From Psococerastis gibbosa (Eukaryota > Arthropoda > Insecta > Psocodea > Psocidae), in NCBI GenBank assembly GCA_963971405.1, contig OZ020484.1, forward strand, positions 23,126,001-23,190,000: 64,000 bases of DNA. Direction: 5' to 3'. Shown here piece by piece: positions 18,853-34,200 of the stretch. Numbering within the stretch: position 1 is the stretch's first letter; the number at the start of each line of letters is the position of its first letter. The notes below the pieces were generated by a model that did no database searches, was not told where the DNA came from, and was given only the letters and a program-made list of their open reading frames with translations. The position numbers and the translations under genes were made by a program.

Positions 18853-21800
18853 CTGAAACAGTATTGCTCGGCTGCCATTTTTGGTCATTTCAGTTTTATA
18901 GTCCTGCCGTTTCAAAGGATTTACAAAAGTTCAATGACATTCAAAATTCATTATTTTTCAAATTTTCCCAGGCGTGGGAGGGGATGTTGCCCTATAATGA
19001 TATTCAAACCTTCTCTATTATTAAGTTAATATAGGCATCTGTCAGATTAGGTAACTTGAAATAACTGTAATAAACAATTTTTTTGGCGTTGTTAAAAATT
19101 TCGTCATGAACCAAGATTTTGGCTTTAAGTAGGCTAAATAATACATTAATTAACTCCTTAATTTCATTTATTGAACAGAAGAGGTTGTTTCAAGTACGCA
19201 TAGTTATTGTGAGAGGACAGAATAGGTATATTGCTATAGGACGTCGCAATGGATTGTTATGCCTGATAACATAAAATAGTCTATGATCTTAATCTAAAAT
19301 GAAAAGAAGCCTCATAATCATTACTCTCAACATTCTGCTCGAACCCTCCTCTCCATCCAACACTACTCATACTAATGCAGATTCGACCAATAAGCAAGCA
19401 TGCGCATTAGGAGTTGGCGCTAAAACTAATACGCAGTCCTATGAAAGCAATCAAATTGTCTGGTGACAAGCCATCAAAATGCGTAAGAAGGTTCAAGTTT
19501 CAGGAGGGGAAGCCGCACATAGATATAGTTTAGTGCATTTTTAATTTAAACTAATCCCTATAAGCCCTTATTAGGCTACTAATTTTAGATTCAATGGGTA
19601 ATTTTTGTCCCCGTCAACCACAGCAAATCGCGTCTGAAATATAACGGGTTATGCCAATAGTATAGCCTAACTCTGGCCAATTATGGGTAATATAATTAAT
19701 AAATGTTGCCTGGTAGAGGAACCTTCCTTTTGACACTACGTTAATGGCTAAGTTCTCTGCAATTCAGCATGACCCGTAAATCGCATTTTTCCCTTCCAAC
19801 GAAATATAGGCTAGGTCTCTTGTAAGGGTTGAGTAATAATAATAATAATTCTTTATTTTTCCAAACGTGTACAGTTTTTTTTTAATCATAATCAGGGCCT
19901 GAAGCCAACAAAAAAATATTTAATTGTGGTGGAAGGATCACCCAGGCCCTGCAGTCAAGTACTCCCTCAACTGAGCTACGCATTGTTATGAAATAGCCAG
20001 AGACCGGTGGCATGGTTGATTATCAACCAAGATTTAAATTATATATCTATGAGAGGGCCGCATACAAAACGAACTACATAGAAAAGCGGGAAGAAAGTGT
20101 CAGGCTGGGAAACTTACACGGTCCTCCTACCTGCGAGGTCTCGGGGGCCGCGCTGGGCCCCTGGCGCGAGACGCGGACTCGGCGAGCGGGAGCCCGGCGG
20201 CAGACCGAGGAGAGAGTCGAGGATCTCGTCCAATGTAATGCTGCCCTTCCTACTTTCACCTTCAGACACCTCACCCCGCGGAATGTTTTCTAAAATGAAA
20301 ACTTGGTTAGTCCCCGTGGGCAGGTGGTACGTAGGTGACTTAGCTAGGGTGGCCAGATGCTCGGAATCAGCCCGGACTCACAGTCTTGGGAGCTTGGGCA
20401 ACTTGAAATAAATTCGGAAATACCCGAAATTTATTTCTATATATAACAAACCATCAGTGGCTTCTTCGTTTAGAGATGGTTTAAAACAATAGCTAGGGAT
20501 TCGATACAACTAAAAAAAAAGTCAATTAAAGTTTCTGACTCCAAAACTTCAGAAAATCTGCCCGCACTGCTTAGCGATAAGGGCGGATTTTCCGAGCCTA
20601 AGCTGTAGAGGTTTAAAAATCTGGCCACCCTAATCATAGCTTACTTTCACCGACTAGGCCTGCATACTATACTCTTAATTATTACGTTTACCTGTATTTA
20701 GGCATATACTAATGGTAGTATGTGTGTGGCTGTATTTCAAGACGTATCCAAATCAAATTTCAGTTTAATTTTTGATAATCGAAATATGGGACATTTGGTG
20801 TCTAGGCAATGATTTTGATTTATGTCATTGATCAAGAGGTGTCATGTTCCTTGTTTATTGGGCACTTCAGGCCAATTTGTTCACTTTTCCAACAATTTCA
20901 GTGACGAGGTAAAATTTGTTTGCCTATAGGGGAAACAAAATGATATAATGGGGAAACGTCAATGATCACCCATAGGTATATAAAACAAATTATATCGTAC
21001 CATAGTCTGTAATAGGTAGATGGCCAACTTATCATTAAGATGAAAGTATAATTGGTAATATTTTGTCCCAATTGTAAAAGTAATTAAATAGGCTATAGTA
21101 AAATCAAGTACCTTCTTAATGAAATATGCTATCCAGGGTTAAAATTAGGCTCTATTGATCTAGCCTAGGTGCAGGTATAGTATAGAGCAACAAAATATAT
21201 CAATGTTGTAAGAAGGCTATTGAATAAGAGGCTGATTATTAAGATTGTTCTTTTATTTAATCTCGTTAGGCCTATTAGGGCAATCATTATCAATAGAGAC
21301 TGGGCTTTTGTATACGTTTTACACGTCAAAGAAAACAGTACCTATTAAAATATCACAACTCCCAAAGCGGGCAATCGCAGCAACATGTATTCCAACTATA
21401 TTAGGATTTGAGGGCAAATTTTTAATAATGTTGCGATGGAAATAGATATTAGACCTATATTACCACTTTATTTATGACCAATTTTTTGGTGTGACCATAG
21501 GTCTGTTTAAGGATCCAACACAATGTCTCCAACAAACCATCGATTTCCGAGTCAAAATCAATGGTCAACTCACCTTGTTGCGTTTCCTGGCCTCTCGCCC
21601 TGTATAATAACTACGAACTAGCCATCAACTATATGGCACCATCATTCGCTGCAAAATAAACATCTACCGTCAAATAAATAAAAAATAAGCCGAAAAAACT
21701 AGTGTGTGCGGTACAATAGGCTAGTTTACAAACAAAATTAAACAAACCATTCAGGTGCTGCACTGGCTGGAGAGGTAGGTAGGTACCTAACGTACAATTT

Positions 21801-24800
21801 AATTTTCAAATCAATCGCATTATTGGGCTTTATCTTTTGAAATCAATTAATTCTTTCGCTAAGCCTTGTAGCTTTCCTATTTATAGGCTTACGTTAGTAC
21901 AAGGAAAGCTTTGTGATGTTCGATTCCGAGATTTCGACGGATTTACACGTATTGAGGTCCCAGGAACCCAAGTGTGTTTTTACGATATGTCTGTCTGTTC
22001 GTCGATTCGGGGGTAAACTACTCGGTAAATTTGGATGAAATTTAGCAAGTAGGTTTACAAAAATCATACCTCAGTAGAAAAAAAAATTATTTTGGACCAA
22101 ATCAACATTTTTGTGGTTTTACCCTCCAAAAACTGCAAAAAAAAAAAAAAACGGCTAACGGCTCAAACTACTTTCTTTAAATTCAGATGTATTATATGTA
22201 GTTGTCAATGTAAACAAAATGCAATAGGTCACTTGCCCCTTGCTGGTTTTGTACTGGGGGTAAAAAAATAAAAAATACTAACTTTTCAAGTCAAATGACT
22301 AAAAAAAAAAAACATTTTTCGTTGTTACCTTTCCATCGATGCTTTCCAACTACAGGTATGTTTTAGGTGATAAATAGAGTAACAAAACCGATCAGGCTGC
22401 TTTCCCAAGCAGCGATTTGTTTTGTACAAAAAATTATTTTTTGAATAAACTATGCCCCGTACATTCCCTGCCAATATTGCTGTGTAATGTATTGGTCTGA
22501 CCGTTCTAGGCTATGCAATTGTCCCATCGAACAATTCAGTGCTTTGGGATAGGGGATGTCGAGACAACCGAAATTTAACCCTTGGAAAATTATTTACTAC
22601 GGAATTACACATATTATCTATCTACCTACTAATTGATTTAAATAGGAAAGCTTCGTTCGAGTAAACTCGGACCGGTTCTTTAAAATATATAAAAAAGAGT
22701 CAATGTCAAACTAATGGTAACTAGCCTCCAGACATTATTATTATGTATAAGGCGTGATTATCACGTCAGTCATCACCATGTTTAAGGCTTAGAGGTGAAA
22801 ATGTATATGTGTATAAGGCGTGATTATGACGTCAGTCATTACCATGTTTAAGGCTTAGAGGTGAAATCACAGTTTGGTTCCAATTCTATGCATCGTAATT
22901 TATTCTGCTTCCTTCGTTGAATAGAGTCTTTTGATGAAAGATTGATTTACGGTAGATAGTCAAATTTTCAGTTGAATTTGAGTCCCATGTCAAGCAAGTT
23001 TGTACTATTCTACAATTGTTCCGTACCTATTACGATATAGTTTGGAAGCAGGTTGGTCTAAAAGCTGAGTTTCTAGTTTACAAAGTTTAGTAGGCACTTT
23101 GGCTGTGGAGATGTTACTCTCACTACTTTTCTAGCGTATTATATTTTATATTTATTTATTATTATTTGCTGTTGTCTCTTGCATATTATTCTCTACCAAG
23201 AACCATATTCAACATGTTCAAGTTACCATTAAATTTTTAATTTTAGCCTTCCCGGTACTATTAAATTAAAAAAAAAAAACTATATGAGAACTTGAGCATC
23301 TACCTACCTAAATGCGTATGGCTAAAAAATGTTTAAAGAAAGAAATAAAAAATAAACATATTGCCACTACATATTGCTCTATATTTACAATTGGCCTAAG
23401 CATTTAAATCTATTAAATAATATTTAAACATCTCAATATCATTGTCGCACCATGCAAACAACTTAAACTACTAGGCTACAAACAGATTGTAACCAATGAG
23501 GAAAGCAGATTTTAAAATGAGCAACAGACAAAGAAAATATTGCATTTTAGCACCACAAAATTTGTTAATTGAGTGTGAAAAACAGTTTTGAAATTAAATC
23601 AATAGCCAATTACAACCCAACATTGAAGTTCGTCCACCCATGATTTTTACGCTAAGCCTTTGGATTTATTTTTTATCTTAACTAATGGAGCTTCTGAAAT
23701 AATGATAATTCAATTTAATAGTGATATAATTAGTCATTCATCAAATCATCAAAAAAGTTACAGGCAAAATCGCGGACTCCCGCACCCACATTGAAGTTCG
23801 TCCAACTCATTAGGAGGTGCTATCAATATTTATATAATTTTATAATTATATATAATTTATAATCATTTATTCTGCTAGGCATCGTATTCACAAGGGCTGC
23901 ACACTCTTGTGGTGTTATGGTGTCCCAGACTTCTTTAATGACCCTCTTCAACTCTTCTTCCGTGTCCGGCCTTTTCCTTTGTACCCTCACTCTTCTTCAT
24001 TGCACCCCAAACATTTTCAAAAGGTGATACATTAGGACTGCTGTCCAAGTTAAAACGGGAATACCCTGGCGGCCTTGGTAGTGTGACATGTCACCCCGTC
24101 CTGTTGAAATGTCTAGCCCCCTTTTGGGAACAAAGGACGCAAAGATGGAATTAGGTCGTTTTTCAAGATGTCAATGTACTTTGGGCTATTCACAGTTCCA
24201 ACCACAAAATCTAGAGATCCAACCCCGGCTGTACTCATGCACCTCCACAACATGACGTTAATAGGAAACTTATCCATTTGCTTCACAGTCTTGCAAATAC
24301 GCGTCATCCTTTTTTCTGACGACTTTCCCTCTTTGCTCGCCAATCCAAATCTCAAATCGGGACTCATCTGACCATTCCACATTATTCCATCGCTGTTCAG
24401 TCCATTTATTGTGGTTTTTGTCCCATCGAAGGAGCTTTGAAGTCTGCACCTGCGACAGCGCTGGTTTTTTCTTCGCAGAATAAAAGCTGTAACTCATTTG
24501 TTTCAATACTCTGGTGCATGATTTCACACATAGAGATTTCCCTGTAACTTTGTCCCATCTAGCACAGAAATTTCTTTAGTTGTTTTCCTTCTATTCTTTG
24601 AAATGAAACGTCTTAAAGCGGTTAAGTCACGATCAGCGATTTTCTTCTGTGCGCCTGGACGTTTCTTTGGCAAGGCGTCCGCACTTGTTTTGAACCGGTT
24701 TATTACGGACTGGATGGTGGATCAACTCAGCAACAACTGGGAACCTATTTTTCGCTGAAACATACCTTCACAATGAAGAAGAATTATTGTTTCGGACAAA

Positions 24801-27800
24801 TCTTCGGTCAAAGGTCTTCCTCCTCCCATTTTCACAATTTGACTATGAAAGATAGCGAAAAAGACATATTCATACACATAGAAGATATTCTTTGGGGCTA
24901 CATTTGCATTCGTTTTCAAGTGTAATGAGAGTCATTATAATGACAGTGCGTGAATTTATTCAGTGATAAGAGAATGGACGAACTTCAATGTGGGCGCAAG
25001 AGTCCGCGATTCTGTCCATAACTTTCTCGTCTGTTTTCTTTTAAATCTTTTTGCTCCAGTTTAATGGCAGTCCTTCTATCACAATTAAATTTCAGTTATC
25101 ATAATTTCGATAGATTCATTAGTTTAGAGAAAAAATAAATCCAAAGTTGGACTTCTTAATTTTTAATGGTTCCCGAAAAAGAGTTTAGCCCTACTTCATC
25201 TGGCAACTTCCTGGCTTTCTAAAATCGAAGCTTAAACGGTTTTTCAGACAATTGAGATAGCTATAGCAACTGCCCCTCACTTTAGCCAGACTTAAAATAT
25301 CGGGCATTACTTCACAAACATCCATTCTTTTTTATCTCTACGAAAGGCATGCCACACGCTCTGTTAGAAATAACGATCCTTAACTTTACTACCTACCCAA
25401 GAACTTATTGTTGTGTGAGTATCGTTGTTGATGCAAAAATAGCGATTTAAACTTATCGTGGATTCTCAAAAGAAGAGCCCAGCAAGTTTCCCTAGGTAAT
25501 AAATTAATAAATCTTCCTAAGGAAGAATTCCCCACTACATTATGCAAGTAATTTTTAACCCCGTACGTTGTTGTAATTCCTTTGTCTAAAATAACCAAGA
25601 ACATGTTCCGGTAATAATTTAACTAAGAACGAATAGAACCTTGTCACACGTACATGTATACCAAAAGCTCAAGCTTATTGTTTTACTTAAACAATTTGGA
25701 ACTACATCCATGCCTACTACACCTAATTATATTTAAAAGTCTATTCTGTGTACAATTTGAGTGCTCGCGTAGGGTTCGGGATTCAAACCAGTTCTTTTTA
25801 TAAAATATGTACTATATGTAGGTAGTAGTAACACACAATAAATTATAAATAAGTAAAGACGAAAACAATAAGCATAGCGATTAGCGAATAGGCTACTATT
25901 TAAAAAATGCCCATTAGTTTATAGCCTAATATGTGAGCCAAAATAATGATAACGCGTTGCGTTTGAAAATAAATGGGTATGTTAAGGTACTGTAGTGTTT
26001 GATTAAAGATTACATTTACAGATTGGCAAAGTCTCAAATATAAACAAATATGGTAAGTTAAGAACTCTTTTACATTAAACCTCGATTTTATGCCAAGTGA
26101 AAAATCGCCACTAAAAATTAAAATTCACTAAAAATAAATAATAATTAATAAACCTAAGAGAATTGTTAAATTTGTAATCAGATTTGAAAATGTAAAATTT
26201 TTCGAGCAAGCATGTGGTGAATACAGCTAAAAGGTGTATGTGAAATTAATATTAGTAAACTATAAGGGCACTGCTAAATAAAAAGTCTAAGACCAAACCA
26301 ATTCTATTGTGGCGATTAAATTGAAATCATGCATTGACTTACAAGTACGAATGTAGGAAGATGACATTAAGGGAATTTAAAGGAAAATTTCACATCCAAC
26401 TTTTTAACTTATTGATTTTTAAAATTTTTAAAAAATTTTAAAATTTCGTTTAAGTTCATAAAACAGTTCTTCGTTTTTCAGTTCAATCCATAATAAGTTG
26501 CACAAATTTTTATTTATATCGTACAACTAGCCTACCATTGAGGCTATCGTCCTCATAAGGAGCGGTATCCACATACGTATAATATTCCTTTAGCATGACT
26601 CAAGATCCCTTAAGCGCAACTTTCCTATCTTTTATAAAGAGAAAGTGCATATATAGTACTTTAAGGATTGCCCTAAAAATAATTTAAATTAATATATTTC
26701 CTTTAAATTTCCCTTGGCCCTATTGCACTCCAGTGACTTTTTATCAGTAGCTGATGTAATGCTTTTGACATAAAAATTGCCATTCAATGATTGTACTGCA
26801 AACGTCACCTAATTCCAAGAATTTAACTTTTAAACACACAATAACAAAATATATAAGACTACAAATTGTAGTTGTAATAATGATAAAACCTGATAAAAAA
26901 TATAAATTATTTTGCTGCTATAAAAAATATGCTATACATATTACCTTTCAGTCAGGGATGGTTACCCTCGGTAGTTAATCATGGCTGAGAATTTAGGTTC
27001 AGATTATTCAGAACGAACCTCAGATATGCAAGTATTTAAGACGGGAAATGTTTTTTTAATGGGTATTGCTTTATGATGATGTATATACATTACTTTGTGC
27101 GCTTTCAAAATGTAGATAACTAATAAAACAAGGCAAAAAGCATGCGGGTCAATAAATCAAACGAGAACACAAATATTAAGGATGTCTAAGCCATGTTTTA
27201 GTAGCCGAGGATAACCAAATCTAGGCATGTACACATGTTGACATTCTCTACAGCTACAACAACGCCTATTACAAACCGTATGGATTAGAATAATGACTTG
27301 CAGCAATAACAACATTAACACGAAGGAAACAAGGTGAGATGCTTATAATTGCATTTACTTACAGCAGCCCTACCATCAGCGCTAAAGAATAACTTATCCG
27401 GGAATATACATACGTGTACTTTATCGTCTTTACCATACATAAACCCCAATGAATGCAAATTGACTTACTGGAATTAAAGCGGAGTAAGAATTAAAGTAGA
27501 AATGGTTTGTCAAAGAGATTGATTGCTGCTCCTTGTTGCATATCCTTGACGCAAACGGAACATTTTTTCTGGGCTCTATTCAGCCCAACATGACAAAACA
27601 GTTGAATGTCGCCTGCTTTGGAGCGGGTTATTTTTAAAACCGTACCGAAAATGGTTTCAATAATTCCCCGTGTAAGTTATTCCCTTCCGTAGGTACTAGC
27701 CTGCTGATGGCAATAAGGAGAGAAGTTACTACATCCCTTTGCAGGCAACATAGACCACATTTTAGACAAACATGTATGAGCATCCACACAGCACGAATTA

Positions 27801-30800
27801 ATGTGGCTAAACTAGTAGATTGCAAACTACATTTTTAACCAATACAATCAAAATGGTGGATTCATGTTTAATTGTTTCCGATCATATGGAACTTTGGGTC
27901 GCGTCAGTGCGTTCAGGTGTTTGATGAATTAGCGCACCTTATTTTACTCCTTACAAGTCTTCAAAAATACTGGCTAGACATGAAAGCTGGAACTATTCAC
28001 GAAAATTAAATTATAACGGTACAATAAGTTAGATGTTTTTTCAAGGTACTTCATAGGAAGTAGGTAGCTTACTGTATAGTAAACAGGCCTATAGTAGTAA
28101 GCCCTCAAATCAAAAGTAGAAACATAAGCTGACACTTTCGCGGATTGCGGCCTTTTGGTACTCTCTTCAAGCACAGTAATAGCCGGCTATAATTAATAGG
28201 CGTAAACAGGCAAAGGAGGTAGTAGTCTTAATAAACCGTTAACAGCAAAATTTCTTTTTTGTTTCCTCCGTGTGTTTTGAAATAAAAATTAATAATAACA
28301 GTCACATCATCGTGTTAAAATTATAAGGGCGGTGTTTTGTTCAGGATGCGCATGCGCTGAAGGTGTGTATCACGTGACCAGGTACTCACCCCGCGGCAGC
28401 TCTAGGTACAACTCAGGCCGGTCACTATGCAGCTCCGCAGCTGGAAGCGGTGTCTCAGGCTGATCCATAGGCCTAGATCCAACGAAGGAGCTTTCTACCC
28501 AGCATAAACGTCCGGTGGACCCGCGAGGAGACCGAGAAGGTTCTCTGTTTCCTTCGCTTGCGCCTGCTACGTAGTGCACTATTGCTGAGGTCACTTCTTT
28601 TATAGATGTCCGAACTTCTGATAGATTCGGCTGAGGTTGTTGCTAATGTAACAAAGAAACTAATGTTAATATTGCATCAGCAAATTTGCAAAAGTACAAA
28701 GTAGTAGTAAATGTATTGGTTATGGACTTAGGCCTCGAGAGCCAGTAGAACTTACAACGGCATTGTTGAGACTACAAAGCCGGTTCTTTAGCGAAGCTTG
28801 ATGTACCTCCTGTATTCTCTTGTAAGCCAATTATTCCAAATATGTCGCCAGTGTAGACGCCAAAGGGCTGAACAACTAGTTAAAATGTGGCAGCAAGTCT
28901 CTTCTTCTTCTCCACAGAACCGACATTTCATAACCTATCACAGAACCTTAGCATACTACTGTAAGTAATAGCAATTAGCATACTGTAGTAGAGATAGAAG
29001 TCATAAATTACCTGATTGTGAGCAGCAGATTGATTAAGCTGACGCTGGGGCAAAAATCCGGCGGCAAGACGCTCCGCAGGAGTTCGTTTCGTCAGTCGTT
29101 CTTGGGAACGCCATCCAAGATAGGGTTGCCGATAGTGGAAGGAGGCACGAGCTGAGCCACAGGGCGACGTGGAAGAAGAGGTGGCAGCACTATTCAGACG
29201 ACTGGTGCTCCATCTCGTGAAAAGCGGGGGAGTCGGGCTCACCATGTGACCTTCAAGTACAAACAGCCGTCTAAGGTTCTGTTCTATAATATATAAGTTC
29301 ATTTAATAAGAAGAGTTCGAAAGCCATTCCACCATGTGTTTGTCTGTTAGTGGCCTGGTTTTCAGCGCTATATCATAAACGCAGCTAGCCCGAAATTAAG
29401 CGAAATAGAAGCATCATTTACGTAAATACGCGGTTAGGAATACTCGACGGCCCGCCATGCATTGTAGATGGCGGCGCCATCAAATATTCCTTACCGGTAC
29501 TTTCCAACTGATAGTGGGACCGGGGGAAAAAAAAATATTTCCGATGGATTGCAAAGGCTTTGGAACAGAGTAAAAAGTGATAAGAGGCAAATGTGTCCTT
29601 CGTTTTATACTTAGCCTAGCCACCCTAGCCAATGAAATCATGTGGATCATTAAATACGGTACTGCAACCAATAGTATCGCAACTGCATTTTACAATGCTA
29701 ACACAGGCATTAGCTTCCATAGAAACCAATGGGTTACTGTCACTTCAGAAGGAAACTCAATATTGAATAAGGGAATTTATTATCGCACTTAAGAAAAAGG
29801 GAATGTCTCCACCAGACATCAAAGAGTTAGCTACGAGATCTAATTTGTCAAGGCGGACAAGCATTTTCCTTTGATGTTGAACTGTACACTGTACACTGTA
29901 CACTGTACAGTATTACTTACGAGGGCTCCTTTTAAACGTTCTTGATTAAATCTATTGCGATTATTATTTTATAGGTGTGTTTTTTTAATTAGCTATTATT
30001 TTAATAGCTACTGGAAGGGACCAGTAAAATTCAGGGAAGTGAACAGATCTTGTGGCCCTAGGCTGGGTAAACTTGACCCTCTGCAGAGAATCACAGATGA
30101 TTGGTTCGTGGTGGGGCATTTTCGCCAGGATTTCACTGAGAGGTTTTTTTTTAAATATATGAGAGTGTTTTAAGCAAAGTACCATAATGTATTTAAACAA
30201 ATTTTTTGCAGAAAAAATCGGTTACTGCAAATGCTGCTACTGGGGCCCACTCTGGAGGAAAAAAAAATTGAAAATATCAGACTCGAAATATTAAATTAAT
30301 TAAACAAAAGTTAGATTTTACAGATAAAAATTAAGCATTTCTGGATGTGTCTGCGTGTGCCATGGATGCAGGCCGATATTGGGACAGTTGTCAGGATAAC
30401 AAGAAGTATGTGTACTGACTTCCCGAAATCGGGAATTTAGAAATTCATGGATTTGCGGGGAACTCAGTACTGAGGTAGCACTCGTGGCACTCGTGAACGT
30501 TAGTTCTCTCATGTGTAGAGTAGGACGGATGGATACAGGGGGGGGGGGGTAGCTGCCCCCCTCGAAATTTGGTAAATCTCATCGATGTTACGTATATTTT
30601 TCATATTTTGACCCACAACAACCCCCCCCCCCCCCAAATGAGCTGGATCCGTCCCTGGTGTAAAGCTCTAAAATAACTTAGTTACAAAATGTTGGGGCGA
30701 CAGATACTTACTGGTTGGACTACGCGTGGACTGTACAGAGCCCAAACTGGACAGCGATGTCGTTTTAGAGCCTAATCCGGGCCAGCCCTGACTGCTCTCG

Positions 30801-31226
30801 GTCCGCTTCAGCAGAAAGCCCGACGGGGCGTGTGCAACTGTCGAATTTTTGTACCATTCAGGGACGTTGAGCTTTTGAAGCGATCTCTGAACCCGCAGCT
30901 GGTGCTCCGACATAGTCGGCCCACTCTTCTGTAGTTCATTTTCGGGTGCCTGTAAGAAGAGAAAAAGTGCTGTCAAATGATGTTGGATAAAATTAATAAA
31001 ATAATAATAACACCTACAGGTAATAAAATTGATGCTCAAACTGAATTCATAATTTACTGAATGTGTCCGCAACGCATAGCCTAACGCAATTTCCGCATGG
31101 CAGCTGTTCGAACAGAATTTACCGAGAATTTACCGTGAAAGTTTATTGATTTATTGATTTTTATTTATTCATTGATTTTTACTTAGGAATGTATTTCAGT
31201 AACAAGGACCGTCCGCTTTGTATGTG

Positions 31227-31261
<35 letters not shown>

Positions 31262-34200
31262 TAATAGAAACCTAGACATTGTATTGCTTAACAAGGACAA
31301 TAGTCCGCTTTTTTTTCCATGTTAATATTTATTAATATTTTTAAATATTAGTTATATAAGTTAAAACTAATATTAGGTATGAAGTGCCACCCTCCCACGC
31401 TTCGGCTTGAGGGGGCACAGGTTATTTCACGTTCACATGTTCATTTTGTTGAGAAATATACGGTTTTTCTATTCTCTATTCTATTCTAAAGTTAAAATTG
31501 TCCTGTCCAGTCTGCTGAAATGTTCTTTCCTATTAAGACGGAATATTGCGTTAGCCTGCTACAATATTATAGTGCTCAGTAATAAAGTAAAAAGTATTGC
31601 CAGTATTCTCTGGTGCTTCAGGGTAGGGAAGATTTTTGCAACTGAAACAAAACCGGTACAAGCGAACCCGTACATGCTTTCCTATTTAACAATTGGTATA
31701 GGTACCGATACAAATGAATCTCTGTTGACAAAGTAATCTGTAATTTAATATAAATAAAAAATAAGATTCTTTTCGTTCGCGCTAGGCCTACTAGAAATAA
31801 AATCGACTAGTAATTTGGTGCTCAAAGCAAATTTATAGATCTTTCGAACTGGACTTGAACTTACTATAGAACTAGCCTTAAACTTATTGCACTAAAATTT
31901 ACTCGGACAATAAGAAACTGTTCTCTAAGCAGCGTAACGCTTTTCGTGGATGCTTTCATTTGCGTTTTAACGTCAAATCCCAAGCTATTACAAAAGGATC
32001 CTGAACGAAAAAAATAGGAAAGGGTAAAGTGGACAAAAAGACTCATTAGTCGGGTGGAGAAGGTAAAGAACCCGAGAAATGCGTAGCTTAAATTTTTAAT
32101 GGCCACGGTTGCGGCAGATTTGCTTTACTCTTCAAGTGTTGCAGGTTTTTGTGAATCATCTATAAAATTTCCTTCAATACGTACGGTACTGCTCACGAGC
32201 ACTGCTGAGGCTATTAAAAGCATGTCCCGGTACCTACCTACTTATACCTCCTGCTAATAGTGTATTAAAAATTGAGTATTCTTCAACGAAATTAACTGAA
32301 TATGAAACGAACGGCAAACTGTTTTAAGCGGTCCCTGAGCAACCTCGTTGTCTAGTACACATAATAAGTCTACGTATTGTAATTTTAACGCAATTTCTTG
32401 TAGTATATTATGAATGGGATGACCTTGGTCTCCCATATCATTTATCTAATGAAAATAAAGGTTTAATATCATTGTTATTACTCCTATATATTTAATATTA
32501 TAATTATTACCCGTGATAGCAGTTTGCCACTACTAGTTAGCGTATAGTTAACTGACACATCTTACCAAGGCCATAGCCAAGGGGGGGTTCAAACTCACCC
32601 CCCCCCCCCACCCTCAAAATGAAATGGCTTGATACTAGATAGAATCGGATTTTGATAGGAAAAATGAAAACCACTATGTAATACCCAATGAAATTTCTAC
32701 ACCCCCCCCCCCCTCCGAAAAAAATCCTGGCTACGGCCTTGCATCATACAAAGCACACAATACACCAAAACGTAACAAACAACTCGGTGGTCGTAAAAGC
32801 AAGCCCTAGATTGCAGTCGCCATGAAATTAAATTAAAAACAAAAATCCAACGAACAAGTTTTCTTTGACATGCAGTACATTACGAACAAAGAAATTTTGA
32901 AGCGATGCAACTAGTTCTTTGGTCATTATAAACTAGTAAACCATACTTGGCACTGACAAAAATCATAGAAACAAGAAAAAGCTCTCACCATAAGGAAAAT
33001 AAATTATAACTGGTCTAAAGATGTTCCCCAGTAACAGTTAGTAAGCTCACTCAATCCACTGGGATTAAAATGGTTTCTCGCAAGATGAGATGTAGTCGTT
33101 ATCATTGAACTAGTTCAAACATTTTAACTCTTCATAACATATAGAATTTAGATAAAAGTACCTAATCCTAATAATACCTAATCTGTTTGTTTAATAATTA
33201 TTATCAACATCCGGTGAAGTCAATACCAAGGCTAGCTTTTGTATCCTATTATAATAATAAATAACTAGTTAAGAAACTGCATAGGCTTACATTGTAATTT
33301 TAAGGGTATATAAGTGTAAGTGTAAGCTAACTTAAGAGCCGTTTTTTGTTTTTAAAAATCCCATCGGGAAAGAAAGAGGTACTCTGACTGATCACGCAAT
33401 TTTCAGTGGCACACTATCACCTATTCTTCAGCTTAAGTGATTTTATCAGAAAACGTACCTTATATAGCAGACGACACAAGAACCCGCGAACACGTACGCG
33501 TATCATACCCCCATAATTTAAATCAGAATAAAAGAGAAGACAAAACAACAAGCAATCCAAGTACCAGGGCTGCTGCGTTGGAAAAACATTTACAATTCAT
33601 TTTCGATGCCAGTAAACTTCAAGAAGCTCAACTGAGGAAAATATTAGGTCTTTTAAAAAAAAACAAAGCTGCCAAGAGAACAAGTAGGGCTGTGGCAAAG
33701 ACAGACTTGCCTTGAAAATGGTCCAGGAAAACAATTAGGGGCAGAAAAAAAAACACAAAAATCTAGAAAAATAAAGCCGACAAGAGCAGCAGCAGACCAG
33801 CGGCCATTGCTGCTTTAAACGCGTAACAAGACATGGTAAAGCTTACTATGAACTGTCACAGCCAGCCAAGCTGTTTATAACAACGCCTTGTAAAGAGCAC
33901 AGATGTGGGTAGTTAGAAGTCTGCTGCTAATCAAAATGAATTAGGTGGTGAGGAGATATCGAAATTAACTTTCACCGCGGAGAAGGACTGCACTTTTAGG
34001 GTGGTTCCCACCGAAGTAAGAGTCATCGTTCTTATGCTCATGCAGCAAATGCTGCCCACAAGCATGCTTTGGCCCTACAGATGGCCGAAAGTTACAGTAC
34101 TATATAATTAGAAAGACTTTCACGGCCGGAGTGACATGATGAAGCAGCAGAATCCGGGCTCAACTGAGTCGCCGCGGTACCTCCGAGATACAATCTTGGA

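Larger units (their letters stand above)
20290..28389 (-). other. AJM1-like 8.1-kb intron
   Basis: It holds a 288-bp TIR element, the inverted copy of the 7775 repeat, a 57-bp tandem duplication, a decayed Tc1 transposon and a repeat at 27563-27670. About 25.2-27.5 kb is AT-rich with no feature seen. Confidence 0.6.
29284..30711 (-). other. AJM1-like 1.4-kb intron
   Basis: It holds a foldback repeat copy (29405-29515), a short tandem repeat (29881-29910) and a family 2 MITE (30521-30657). Confidence 0.6.

Noticed and set aside
33437-33715. Plus-strand 92-codon open frame rich in Lys and Ala
   Set aside because: No recognisable family, no splice or promoter context, and it sits between repeats in a large intron. 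It could be a decayed retrocopy, but nothing supports a call.
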